From NCBI GenBank assembly GCA_944386475.1, contig CALXBH010000029.1, positions 1-64,000 of the forward strand: 64,000 nt of DNA, in the 5' to 3' direction. This stretch comes from an uncultured Clostridia bacterium. Its GTDB lineage: Bacteria > Bacillota > Clostridia > Oscillospirales > Ruminococcaceae. The position numbers and the translations under genes are program-made. Position 1 is the stretch's first letter. The number at the start of each line of letters is the position of its first letter. The notes under the pieces are model-generated. The model was not told where the DNA came from. It saw nothing but the letters and a program-made list of their open reading frames with translations, and made no database searches. Shown here one piece after another: positions 52,722-60,500 of the stretch.

Positions 52722-53888
52722 ATGGATAAAAAAATATTGCTGCGCAAGGCCGCGGGCTATGGAATCGCCGTAGCCATCGGCGTTGCACCGTTTGCCTTAA
52801 TGGGCACTGTTGTGGCCGCCAGCTTTGAACCGGTGGCCGCCACCCAAACAGCCGTCTCCAGTGAAGCGGCCCAAAGCCTTTTAGCAGAGGCCTCCTCCCA
52901 GATGCAGCAGGCGGCAGAACAGGAACGGGCGGTATCCTCGGATACTTCCTCCCAGCCTGCCCAGCAAGAAGAGACAGCCTCTTCTCCGACCGAAATCCCG
53001 GAGACCCAGGCCTCTTCTTCCGAAGAGGAATGGACTGAGGAAGCTGTCACAGAAGAACGGATGTGCACCATCCTCCCCTGCTTCAGCCGGGAAAAAGCGC
53101 TGGAAGGCGCCAAGGTGGTGGACACGTTAAAGGAAGGCGCCGCCGTCACCGTAACCGCCAAAACCAGCACTGGCTACTATAAAATTAAAGAGGGCGGCTA
53201 TATCTATGCCGACTTTTTAGAGCCCGCTCCGGAGGAAGAAGCCTCCTCCGCTCCGGCGCAGGAAGAAACTTCTTCTAAAGCTTCTTCCTCCAGCGCCTCA
53301 TCTTCTTCCCAGAGTCAGAACCAGAGCTCGTCAAACTCTCAGGCGAAGGCCCCCACCGACGGATCGGCCAAAAGCATTTTGAATGGAGCGGCTTTGAACC
53401 CCCGGAAAACCGGTTTTACCTCTCTGGACAATAAGATCAACGCCATCTTTGGCGAGATCTTCACCCCGGATATGGACACCTATTCCAAGGTCAAAGCCTG
53501 TTATGATTACCTCATTGAAAACACCAGCTACGGCAGGGTGAATTATCCCACCACTGGTTTTGGCAGCATCACGCCGGAGGGCGGCGACAACTATATCGCT
53601 TGGGCGGCCTCCAGCTGTCTTGACAACCATGTCGCCACCTGCAACCGGTATTCCTCGGCGTTTATCGCCATGGTGCGCACCATCGGGCTGGACGCCCGGT
53701 ATGTGGACGGCCAGACCAGCGCGGCTGCCGGCGGCTATACCGGCCATGTCTGGGTGGAGGTTGTCATCGACGGCACCACCTATGTCTTCGATCCTCAGGT
53801 GGAAGATAACATCAGCGGCGGCGGAACCATCCGGTATCTGCGGTTTTGCAAAACCTACGATCAGGTGCCGGGCAAATACATAAAGTAA
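52722..53888 (+). CDS. Secreted transglutaminase-like protein with SH3-like domain
   Basis: This 388-residue protein has a signal peptide or anchor (about 1-33), a Ser/Glu/Gln-rich stalk, an SH3b-like module (about 113-167; VVDTLKEGAAVTVTAKTSTGYYKIKEGGYIYADFL), a Ser-rich linker (about 170-215) and a C-terminal transglutaminase-like domain (about 230-388). The catalytic triad appears complete: Cys307 in ATCNRYSSAF, His342 in GHVWVEV, Asp357 in YVFDPQVED. Such proteins may act on peptides or wall components as cysteine hydrolases; the substrate is unknown. It stands alone with its own promoter and terminator. The start has a diffuse AAAGGGAA ribosome site. Confidence 0.85.
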   Translation: MDKKILLRKAAGYGIAVAIGVAPFALMGTVVAASFEPVAATQTAVSSEAAQSLLAEASSQMQQAAEQERAVSSDTSSQPAQQEETASSPTEIPETQASSSEEEWTEEAVTEERMCTILPCFSREKALEGAKVVDTLKEGAAVTVTAKTSTGYYKIKEGGYIYADFLEPAPEEEASSAPAQEETSSKASSSSASSSSQSQNQSSSNSQAKAPTDGSAKSILNGAALNPRKTGFTSLDNKINAIFGEIFTPDMDTYSKVKACYDYLIENTSYGRVNYPTTGFGSITPEGGDNYIAWAASSCLDNHVATCNRYSSAFIAMVRTIGLDARYVDGQTSAAAGGYTGHVWVEVVIDGTTYVFDPQVEDNISGGGTIRYLRFCKTYDQVPGKYIK

Positions 53889-53893
53889 ACTGT

Positions 53894-53940
53894 AAAGGGC
53901 TGCAAATCGAATGGTTTGCAGCCCTTCCTTTTTGTTATTT
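53894..53940 (+). terminator. Intrinsic terminator after the transglutaminase-like gene
   Basis: AAGGGCTGCAAA pairs with TTTGCAGCCCTT, followed by CCTTTTTGTTATTTTT. Confidence 0.9.
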
Positions 53941-53965
53941 TTATGGGAAATGCATGAAAAATCGG

Positions 53966-53994
53966 TTGACAGATACCGGAAGATATGCTATTAT
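53966..53994 (+). promoter_or_regulatory. Promoter of the cold-shock gene
   Basis: TTGACA (53966-53971), a 17-base spacer and TATTAT (53989-53994). The leader is about 113 bases. Confidence 0.82.
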
Positions 53995-54026
53995 CTAGTT
54001 GTATTTTACAGGGCTTCAAATGAACT

Positions 54027-54084
54027 CACATGTTTTTGTAAGTCATGAGACCTCGGATGATTTACAAAAACATGTGATTTTTTT
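54027..54084 (+). promoter_or_regulatory. Terminator-like hairpin in the cold-shock mRNA leader
   Basis: CACATGTTTTTGTAA (54027-54041) pairs with TTACAAAAACATGTG (54062-54076), extended inward by TCAT/ATGA. The run ATTTTTTT follows at 54077-54084. The loop contains ACCTC (54050-54054), which can pair with GAGGT (54102-54106) of the ribosome site. It lies 30 bases before the ATG, so it looks like an attenuator or a temperature-sensing leader. Confidence 0.7.
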
Positions 54085-54113
54085 ATGAGCCTCGGAAAAA
54101 GGAGGTTAGCAGC

Positions 54114-54326
54114 ATGAACACCGGTACTGTAAAATGGTTCAACGCCGAAAAGGGCTATGGCTTTATCACCGATGACAACAGCGGCGAGGACGTTTTCGTC
54201 CATTTCTCCGCCATTGTCGCTGAGGGCTTTAAAACCCTGGCAGAGGGCCAAAAGGTCACCTTTGACACCGAGAGCGATCCCAAAAGCACGGGAAAACTAC
54301 GCGCTGTCAATGTGCAGGCTGTGTAA
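54114..54326 (+). CDS. Cold-shock protein, CspA family
   Basis: This 70-residue single cold-shock domain has both RNA-binding motifs, KGYGFI (RNP1) and VFVHF (RNP2). It should act as an RNA chaperone that melts secondary structure. The length is a few residues above the usual 66-67. AGGAGGT is 8 bases before the ATG. The long structured leader is typical in principle for cold-shock genes, but here it resembles an intrinsic terminator. The zinc-ribbon gene follows after 67 bases, probably in the same transcript. Confidence 0.96.
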   Translation: MNTGTVKWFNAEKGYGFITDDNSGEDVFVHFSAIVAEGFKTLAEGQKVTFDTESDPKSTGKLRAVNVQAV

Positions 54327-54393
54327 CAAGATAGTGTAACGTAAAAAGCGGTTTTCAAAAGAAAATCGGTCAACAAGAAACGAGGTATGAAAC

Positions 54394-54672
54394 ATGTACA
54401 CCGATAAAACCTTAACCTGTAAAGAGTGCGGCAAAGAATTTGTCTTTACGGCCAGCGAGCAGGAGTTCTACGCGGAAAAAGGCTTTGAAAACGAGCCTCA
54501 GCGCTGCAAAGCCTGCCGCGACGCCCGCAAAGCTGCCCGCGGCGAGCGCACCTCTCGCCCCATGTACGAAGCGGTATGCGCTTCCTGCGGCAAGACCTGT
54601 CAGGTTCCCTTTGAACCCAAGGGCGACCGTCCGGTCTATTGCAGCGAGTGCTTTGAGGAGCACAAACGGTAA
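54394..54672 (+). CDS. Small zinc-ribbon protein
   Basis: This 92-residue protein carries two zinc ribbons: CKECGKEFVFTASEQEFYAEKGF with a later CKAC in the first half, and CASCGKTCQVPFEPKGDRPVYCSEC in the second. The first matches the short zinc-ribbon family that often sits beside cold-shock genes in Firmicutes. It is rich in Lys/Arg, so nucleic-acid or ribosome binding is plausible. No function is established. CGAGG lies upstream of the ATG. A strong terminator follows. Confidence 0.88.
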   Translation: MYTDKTLTCKECGKEFVFTASEQEFYAEKGFENEPQRCKACRDARKAARGERTSRPMYEAVCASCGKTCQVPFEPKGDRPVYCSECFEEHKR

Positions 54673-54688
54673 GTAAAAATTGTTTATA

Positions 54689-54725
54689 AAAAGCCGGAGG
54701 GTATTCTTCCCCTCCGGCCTTTTTA
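54689..54725 (+). terminator. Intrinsic terminator after the zinc-ribbon gene
   Basis: AAAAGCCGGAGGG pairs with CCCTCCGGCCTTTTT around a short loop. Confidence 0.9.
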
Positions 54726-54819
54726 TATGGCCCATCCGCCAGCCTTGCATTTCGCTGGAAAGCAGAGTACAATAAAACCGTTCACGCAGTCAATATTTTT
54801 CAAAAAGGAAAGAGGTTTT

Positions 54820-55350
54820 ATGATGAAAAACAGATGGCTTTCGGCTGCGGCCTGCGGGGCACTGGCCGCAGTTATGGCGCTGTCTTTTTCCGCCTGTGAA
54901 AGCGGAAAAGATCCATCCGGCAGTTTCCAGACAGCTTCCATATCAGCAGGTGCATCCGGGCAGGAAAATTTATCGGTGTCCGACGCCAGTGGTATCGCCG
55001 AAACAAGCAGCGCCATAAATAAATTTGCCTCGATGGAGGCCTATGCCGACTCGGGGATGATGAAGGCGATGTATTCCGGTTTGATTGAAAATCTGGCGGC
55101 GGACAATGTGGATCTGAGTATCACCGGAGAGGATAACCGGCTGGTCTTTACCTACACATACAACAATTTTTTAAACTCTGACGAAGCGGTGGAGATGCTT
55201 AGTTCCAATCTTGACGCACAGGAAAGCTCTTTCCAGTCCATGGCCGCCTCCTTAAAACAGTTTGTCGAGGTGGAGAATCCGGTTGTTGTCATTGTAGCGC
55301 TTGATCAAAACGGGGAAGAAATGTTCACCCGGGAATTTACCGAAGAATAG
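54820..55350 (+). CDS. DUF4854-like lipoprotein, copy 1
   Basis: This 176-residue lipoprotein has a signal peptide ending in FSAC (Cys26), a short Ser-rich tether and a C-terminal alpha/beta domain. The domain runs MMKAMYSGLIENLAADNVDLSITGEDNRLVFTYTY to VENPVVVIVALDQNGEEMFTREF. It resembles small clostridial lipoproteins annotated as DUF4854. The function is unknown. The ATG at 54820 is doubled (ATGATG), with AAAGAGG upstream. A paralogue follows at 55501. Confidence 0.78.
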   Translation: MMKNRWLSAAACGALAAVMALSFSACESGKDPSGSFQTASISAGASGQENLSVSDASGIAETSSAINKFASMEAYADSGMMKAMYSGLIENLAADNVDLSITGEDNRLVFTYTYNNFLNSDEAVEMLSSNLDAQESSFQSMAASLKQFVEVENPVVVIVALDQNGEEMFTREFTEE

Positions 55351-55417
55351 ACTTTGTTGGAATTTCATTGATTCTTTTTAAAAAAAACATATTTTTCGTG
55401 CAAATTCTTTAAAAACT

Positions 55418-55446
55418 GTTGATTTTAAGCTCCCTTTATTGTACAA
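55418..55446 (+). promoter_or_regulatory. Promoter of the second DUF4854-like gene
   Basis: TTGATT (55418-55423), a 17-base spacer and TACAAT (55441-55446). Confidence 0.65.
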
Positions 55447-55500
55447 TAGCCTTACGCAATAGGGGTTGTTCAATATTGATTGTACAAAAAGGAGTTTTTT

Positions 55501-56235
55501 ATGAAAAAGAAAAATGACCGCATTGCCGCCTGCGCAGTTTTGGCTGTGATGCTGCTGGCGCTTGCGGGCTGCCAGTCGGAGTCGCCTGAAGGGGGAAGCT
55601 CGGGACTATCATCGGGGTTAAGCGTATCCTCGGACGGCCTTTTAGCGGACAGCTCAGGGATTTTGGTCACATCTTCTGATGTATCTTCTGAGGGGGCAAG
55701 CAGCCAGATCACCGTTCATGCTTCTTCCAAAGAGGAGCAGGAATCTTCTCGGATAACCTCTTCCAAAGCGCCCGCCGGGACAACTTCTAAAGCACAGACT
55801 CAAACGTCCTCCACAGCCGTCAATCCGCCTGCTCAAAGTTCGTCTGAACCAGTTACCGTCCCTGACGAAATTGTGCTGAAACCGCCGACGGAGGAGATAC
55901 CCCTTACCCCTAATAAAACATACGATTCATTTGAAGACATTGTTGCAGACGAAAATTTTCAGGCCGGAGTACAATCCATGATAGACACGTACAAGGAAGC
56001 AGGGGTGGAAGTGAGCTTCACCGGCGATGGCAGAAGCCTGAATTGTGTCTGTAAGATCAATCTTACCCGCTCCGATGAACTGGCGCAGACATTAGTGGGA
56101 GAACTGAGAAAGCAGTCCAATGGGTTTAGCGAGGTGGCAAGATTTTTTGGGATGTATATCGACAATCCTGTTGTCGTCGTCACTTATTTGGATGTAAATG
56201 GAGAAGAGATTTGTTCCCTGCAATTTGCGGCGTAG
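55501..56235 (+). CDS. DUF4854-like lipoprotein, copy 2
   Basis: This 244-residue lipoprotein has a lipobox LAGC (Cys24), a long Ser/Thr/Glu-rich stalk (about 25-125) and a C-terminal domain. The domain (GVQSMIDTYKEAGVEVSFTGDGRSLNCVCKINL to DNPVVVVTYLDVNGEEICSLQF) aligns with copy 1 motif by motif. The stalk is about 80 residues longer than in copy 1, so the domain is displayed further from the membrane. AAGGAG is 6 bases before the ATG at 55501. It has its own promoter and terminator. The function is unknown. Confidence 0.78.
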   Translation: MKKKNDRIAACAVLAVMLLALAGCQSESPEGGSSGLSSGLSVSSDGLLADSSGILVTSSDVSSEGASSQITVHASSKEEQESSRITSSKAPAGTTSKAQTQTSSTAVNPPAQSSSEPVTVPDEIVLKPPTEEIPLTPNKTYDSFEDIVADENFQAGVQSMIDTYKEAGVEVSFTGDGRSLNCVCKINLTRSDELAQTLVGELRKQSNGFSEVARFFGMYIDNPVVVVTYLDVNGEEICSLQFAA

Positions 56236-56275
56236 TAAACGATATAGGAAAGAAGCTTTTTCCAAGCTTCCTTCT

Positions 56276-56327
56276 AAAAACCACTTGCAGGCCATTATAT
56301 ATGGCCTGCAAGTGGTTTTTAATTTTT
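56276..56327 (+). terminator. Intrinsic terminator after copy 2
   Basis: AAAAACCACTTGCAGGCCAT pairs with its complement around TATAT, followed by TTTTTAATTTTT. Confidence 0.92.
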
Positions 56328-56350
56328 GACTTAAATCCCCTTCAATAAAT

Positions 56351-56390
56351 TAAATCCAGAGGCCGGATCATGATACAGCCTCTGGATTTA
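56351..56390 (-). terminator. Intrinsic terminator after the pseudo-transglutaminase gene
   Basis: The minus strand reads TAAATCCAGAGGC, a 14-base loop, then GCCTCTGGATTTAATTTATTG. It lies 13 bases after the stop codon. Confidence 0.8.
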
Positions 56391-56402
56391 ACAACAATGC
56401 GG

Positions 56403-57299
56403 TTAATAATAGATTTCGCAATCACTGCCGTTTTCCGTGATCTGTTCCGGATCGGTGACAAAGCCCGTCCCGCTCCCGTCATAGTGATACCACTTTCCAT
56501 CGGACAAAAGCACGTAAATCCACGCCGCCCCTGTCTGGGAGCAGACGGCAACTTTGCAGTTGACGCCGAGCTTATGGCAGATCGCCTCCGCCGCCCGGGC
56601 CTGGCTGCCAAACTTCCAAGGATCCTTTCCAGGAACGCCGGCAAACACATTATAGGCGTTCATACCATCGCTCCCAAGGCCCTTGCCCATAGTAGCCGCA
56701 TAGGAATACGCCATAATCGCCCGCAGCGCCAACTCATCTTCCATCGTAACATGAAACTTTTTCTGAAAGGCTTCCGGGGGTTTTTTCGCCTTAAACGCTT
56801 CGATATCGCTTTTAAAATGGGAAATCGCCTTCTCCGCCCCCTGGCTGATCACGTCATACTGCTGCTGATTGGCGGCGCCGTAATCGGTCTGGCAGGGATT
56901 ATCCACCGTAATTCCCGAAGGAAGGGTGACGCTATAGGCCGTCTGGTTATCCAAAAAATAAGGCGCTCCCTGATTAGAAAGGCTGTCTGCCGTCTCCGGG
57001 CCGCTGGATGCTTCTGACGAAGAAGCAGGAGGCACGGTATTCCGATCTGCCGTCTGCCCGGCAGAAGTATCTGATAGCACTTGTTGTCCAACTGACGATA
57101 CTCCCGAACAAGCGTCCTCCTCAGACGCCGCCGAAATAGAAGAACTCTCGCAAAAGCTGGACGGACTCCCCTCCCCTAAACCGGAGGAACTTCCCGCCGC
57201 GCCGCCAGCCTGGGCACCATCTCTTCCGCAGCCCGCTGCCAAGGCGCAGATAAACAGCGCTGCCAACAAAACAGCTCCTGCCCTTTTTAGCTGTACCAT
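56403..57299 (-). CDS. Lipoprotein with degenerate transglutaminase-like domain
   Basis: This 298-residue lipoprotein has a lipobox LAAGC (Cys24), a Ser-rich stalk (about 30-110) and a C-terminal domain with the transglutaminase-like pattern. The expected Cys position reads GSQARAAEAI (Ser232) and the expected His position reads GAAWIYV (Ala259), while the Asp is kept in WYHYDGSG (Asp274). It is therefore probably inactive as a cysteine enzyme and may bind a ligand. The second ATG (57299) is used, 8 bases after AAGGGAG. It may be a partner of the intact enzyme encoded at 52722. Confidence 0.75.
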   Translation of the reverse strand: MVQLKRAGAVLLAALFICALAAGCGRDGAQAGGAAGSSSGLGEGSPSSFCESSSISAASEEDACSGVSSVGQQVLSDTSAGQTADRNTVPPASSSEASSGPETADSLSNQGAPYFLDNQTAYSVTLPSGITVDNPCQTDYGAANQQQYDVISQGAEKAISHFKSDIEAFKAKKPPEAFQKKFHVTMEDELALRAIMAYSYAATMGKGLGSDGMNAYNVFAGVPGKDPWKFGSQARAAEAICHKLGVNCKVAVCSQTGAAWIYVLLSDGKWYHYDGSGTGFVTDPEQITENGSDCEIYY

Positions 57300-57441
57300 C
57301 GCCATTACTCCCTTAAAATATCAAAAGCCTTTAACCATCATGGCTGTATTGCTGTTAAATTTTAGTGTACCACAATCCGAGTTTAAATTCCACCCCTAAA
57401 CCCAGTCTCCTGCTTTTCAGCCATAACTATAAGCATAAAGC

Positions 57442-57474
57442 ATGCGCCAAGGGAGTATACACTCCCTTGGCGCA
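57442..57474 (-). terminator. Hairpin terminator after the giant surface protein gene
   Basis: ATGCGCCAAGGGAGT pairs with ACTCCCTTGGCGCAT around a short loop, about 40 bases after the stop codon. The minus-strand tail is only moderately T-rich. Confidence 0.75.
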
Positions 57475-57513
57475 TATTACAATAGGGGCTATTTTATTAA
57501 AGGTAGGAACGGA

Positions 57514-60500
57514 TTATTTTGCTTTTCTCTGTTTTCTGCTTACAAGCAGTGCTGCGCAGGAGCCTGCCGCCAGCACGGCGAGCATTGCAAGAGGCATATC
57601 CCCGGTCTGGGGAACAGACGCATCATCATCCGGCTGCTGGGAGCTGGGATCCTGGGCATCGGGTGTCTGGCTGCCCGGCTGTTCATGATCCGGATTCTGG
57701 GTATTGTCGCCGTCACCGGAGCTGTCGGAATCTCCAGGCTGCTCATTGTCGCCGGGTGTACCGGTGGCGGGAATCACCGTATCTTCCAGAGTGATCTCCT
57801 GGGTAGCCGCCTCGTCACTAAAGAGCTTGCCGCACTCGGAGCAGGTCCAGTACTCAATGTTGCCGTCTTCCTCAGCGGTAGCTTTCTTCGCCTCGGTTTT
57901 TACTAAGGTGTGGGTATGAGGAAGTTTTTCCACTGTCTCGCCCTGGGAGAGCATCTCGCCGCAGCCTAAGCAGTAGGTGTCGCCGGTGTAGCCTTCCTCA
58001 TCCTCGGTGGCGGGCTTTTCATTCCGGATTTCGGTGCCGCCGGCATGGTTATCCGGATTAAGCTCGCCGTACTCGCTGCCGCACACGGTGCAGACCGCCT
58101 TGTCGCAGCAAGTGGCCGTGCCGCCGGTGTGCGCCTGTTCATTAAGTTTTTCGCCGCACTGAGAGCAAACCTGCCAGTGACCTGTCTCGTCAGAATGCCA
58201 GCCGGAACCGTCGGGGGTATGTTCGCCGGTAGCCGGAAGCACGGTATCTTCCAGGGTGATCTCCTGGGTAGCCGCCTCGTCGCTAAAGAGCTTACCGCAC
58301 TCGGAGCAGGTCCAGTACTCGATGTTGCCGTCTTTTACGCAGGTAGCTTCTGTCGCTTCGGTTTTCACTAAGGTGTGGGTGTGCTCGGGGGCCGCTTCCA
58401 CCGTGAAGGTTAAGGGGGCGCTGGTGGTAACATTGCCCGCTTTGTCGGTGACGGTGACAAACCACTCGTAATCGGTGTCCGCCTGCAGGCCGTTCATAAC
58501 CACGCTGGCGCTGCCGGTGCCGGTGACCGTCTGCGCTTCGCCTACGGCCGCATTTTCTCCTGCTGCCAGGGTCAAGGAATTGGTGGTCAGCGTCCGGGTG
58601 GAGGTGCCGCCCAGATCCAGCCGGATGGCGAACTCGTCCTTGTTTACCTGATACAGGTTGCCCCGGTTGCCGGAGTAGGTGCCGTTTCCATAGGGAGAAG
58701 TGGTTTCGCCCGTCATGGGAGAATAGGTGTTAAAGTAGATCAAGTCGTTTTCCAGGTCGAACTGGACGCTGCGGATAAACTCCTGGCCGCCGTAAGAAAG
58801 GCCTTGGTAGTCCGCCAGCACATTGTAGGTCTCATGGTCGCCAAAGTTAGAGTAAACCACATTGGTTCCCGCTACGTGGCCGCTTAAAACCAGTTTGACG
58901 TTGCTGTGGTTTTTCACCACTTTGTTGAGCATGTCGGTGTTGGAAATATCGTTTAAGTTGGTGTAGTTGTGGGTGAAGATGATGACAGAATAGTCGGGAT
59001 GCTCTTCGATCACCTTGGCCGCCCAATCTAAGTCCTCATTGGTCTGCCAGTAGGAGATGCTCATGACTAAAAGCTTGGTGCCATGCTCTTCCAGCAGGTA
59101 GTACGCGTCGTCAATGGGCTTGTCGGCGTCGATGCCGAAGGAGCCTCCCCACAGATCTCCAGCCGACTCCTGCAAGCGGGTGACGGGGAAATACTGGTTG
59201 TAGCGGATACGGCTGTTGGTGCCGTTGTCGTAGTCGTGGTTGCCCCAGGCGATGCCGTAGGGGATCCCCGCCTGCTCCAGCAGGCTGAAAGCAGCGGAAG
59301 CCGCCTGCCACTGGAATTCCTGATTTAAGTAAGGCCGGTTGACCACGTCGCCCACATGGAGCACCATTTCGGTCTTGTTCTCTTTAGCGGTGTCCACAAT
59401 CCACTGGAACTGCTCGCTGATTTTCTCCGGATAGGACTGAGTGTACAGCTGGGTGTCCGGAACGACCACCATGCCGAAGTCAAACTGTCCTTCCTCGGGC
59501 TTATAGGTTTCCCGGTTCTCGATGGCCTCGGTCATACCGCGCCAGAGAAGCAGGGTGAGCTTGCCGTCTTTTACGACGTTTTCATTAGGAATGTTCATGT
59601 CGATGGAGACAGACGGGGCATCCTGATCATAGGCGGAGCCCACTTCCTGCCAGCCGTTTACAGAAGTGTTGTACACATAGGCGGTGACTTCCCGCTCGGC
59701 GGAGCCGTTCCAGACCAGGTGGAAGTTTTTCGCCTGTTTTTGAGCTTCGGTCAGGGTGATCTCATAGATCTGATAGGGGTTCTCCCCTTCGCCGGTAGCG
59801 GTGCCGAACAGGGAGTCGCTCTGCTCTCCGTCGGTGGGGGCGATGCTATCGGGCAGGCGCTCATCCGTGGTGCCGTACCGCACGACGGTGTTCTGGTCGC
59901 TTAAGGCAATGGCCTGGTTCTGATAGAACTGAACCGAAACCTCTTCGTTATAATCCGAGGTGATGTCCGCTTTCAGGGTTGCCGAGTCGCCGGTTACCAC
60001 CCCATCTTTCGAGGAATCCGACAGCACCGGCATGTTGGGAGCGGTGGAATCGGACAGCATAAGGGTGACCGAATCTTCCGCCTCGCCGCTTTCATCCTGT
60101 GCCGCAGCGGTCAGGGTGATCGTCTGTTCGTTGAGGGCGTCTACCGGCACCAGGACGGAAAATTCGCCCGCTTCGGAAGTGCCAAGGTCAAAGGTCTTGC
60201 CATCGACAGCGGCGGTCAGGTCGCTCGCTTTGGAGACAACGCCGGTCACCTTGACCATGCCCGTCTGGGCAGAAGCGTTATCCATGGGGTAAGAGATGTG
60301 CAGGGTCACACCGGTGTCCGCTTTGTCTTCTACCGCACCGTAGGATACCGCGTCGCCAAAGTAGTTATTGTACCGGAAGGCTTCCCACTCCGGCGTGGTG
60401 CGGTAGCCGGTCAGCTGGATCTCGTCTAAAGTGCCCCGGTAAGAGGCCTTGACCTCCCCGGTGTTGGAGTAAGCGCCGATGGTAGAGGGGGTCTTGTCGT

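Noticed and set aside
55438..55486. Two TTGTACAA palindromes as an operator pair
   Set aside because: One is part of the -10 box and AT-rich 8-mers of this kind are common; 41-base spacing gives no helical argument.
57761..58380. Mobile element bounded by direct repeats
   Set aside because: The repeats encode a protein module in the same frame and no transposase or terminal inverted repeats are present.
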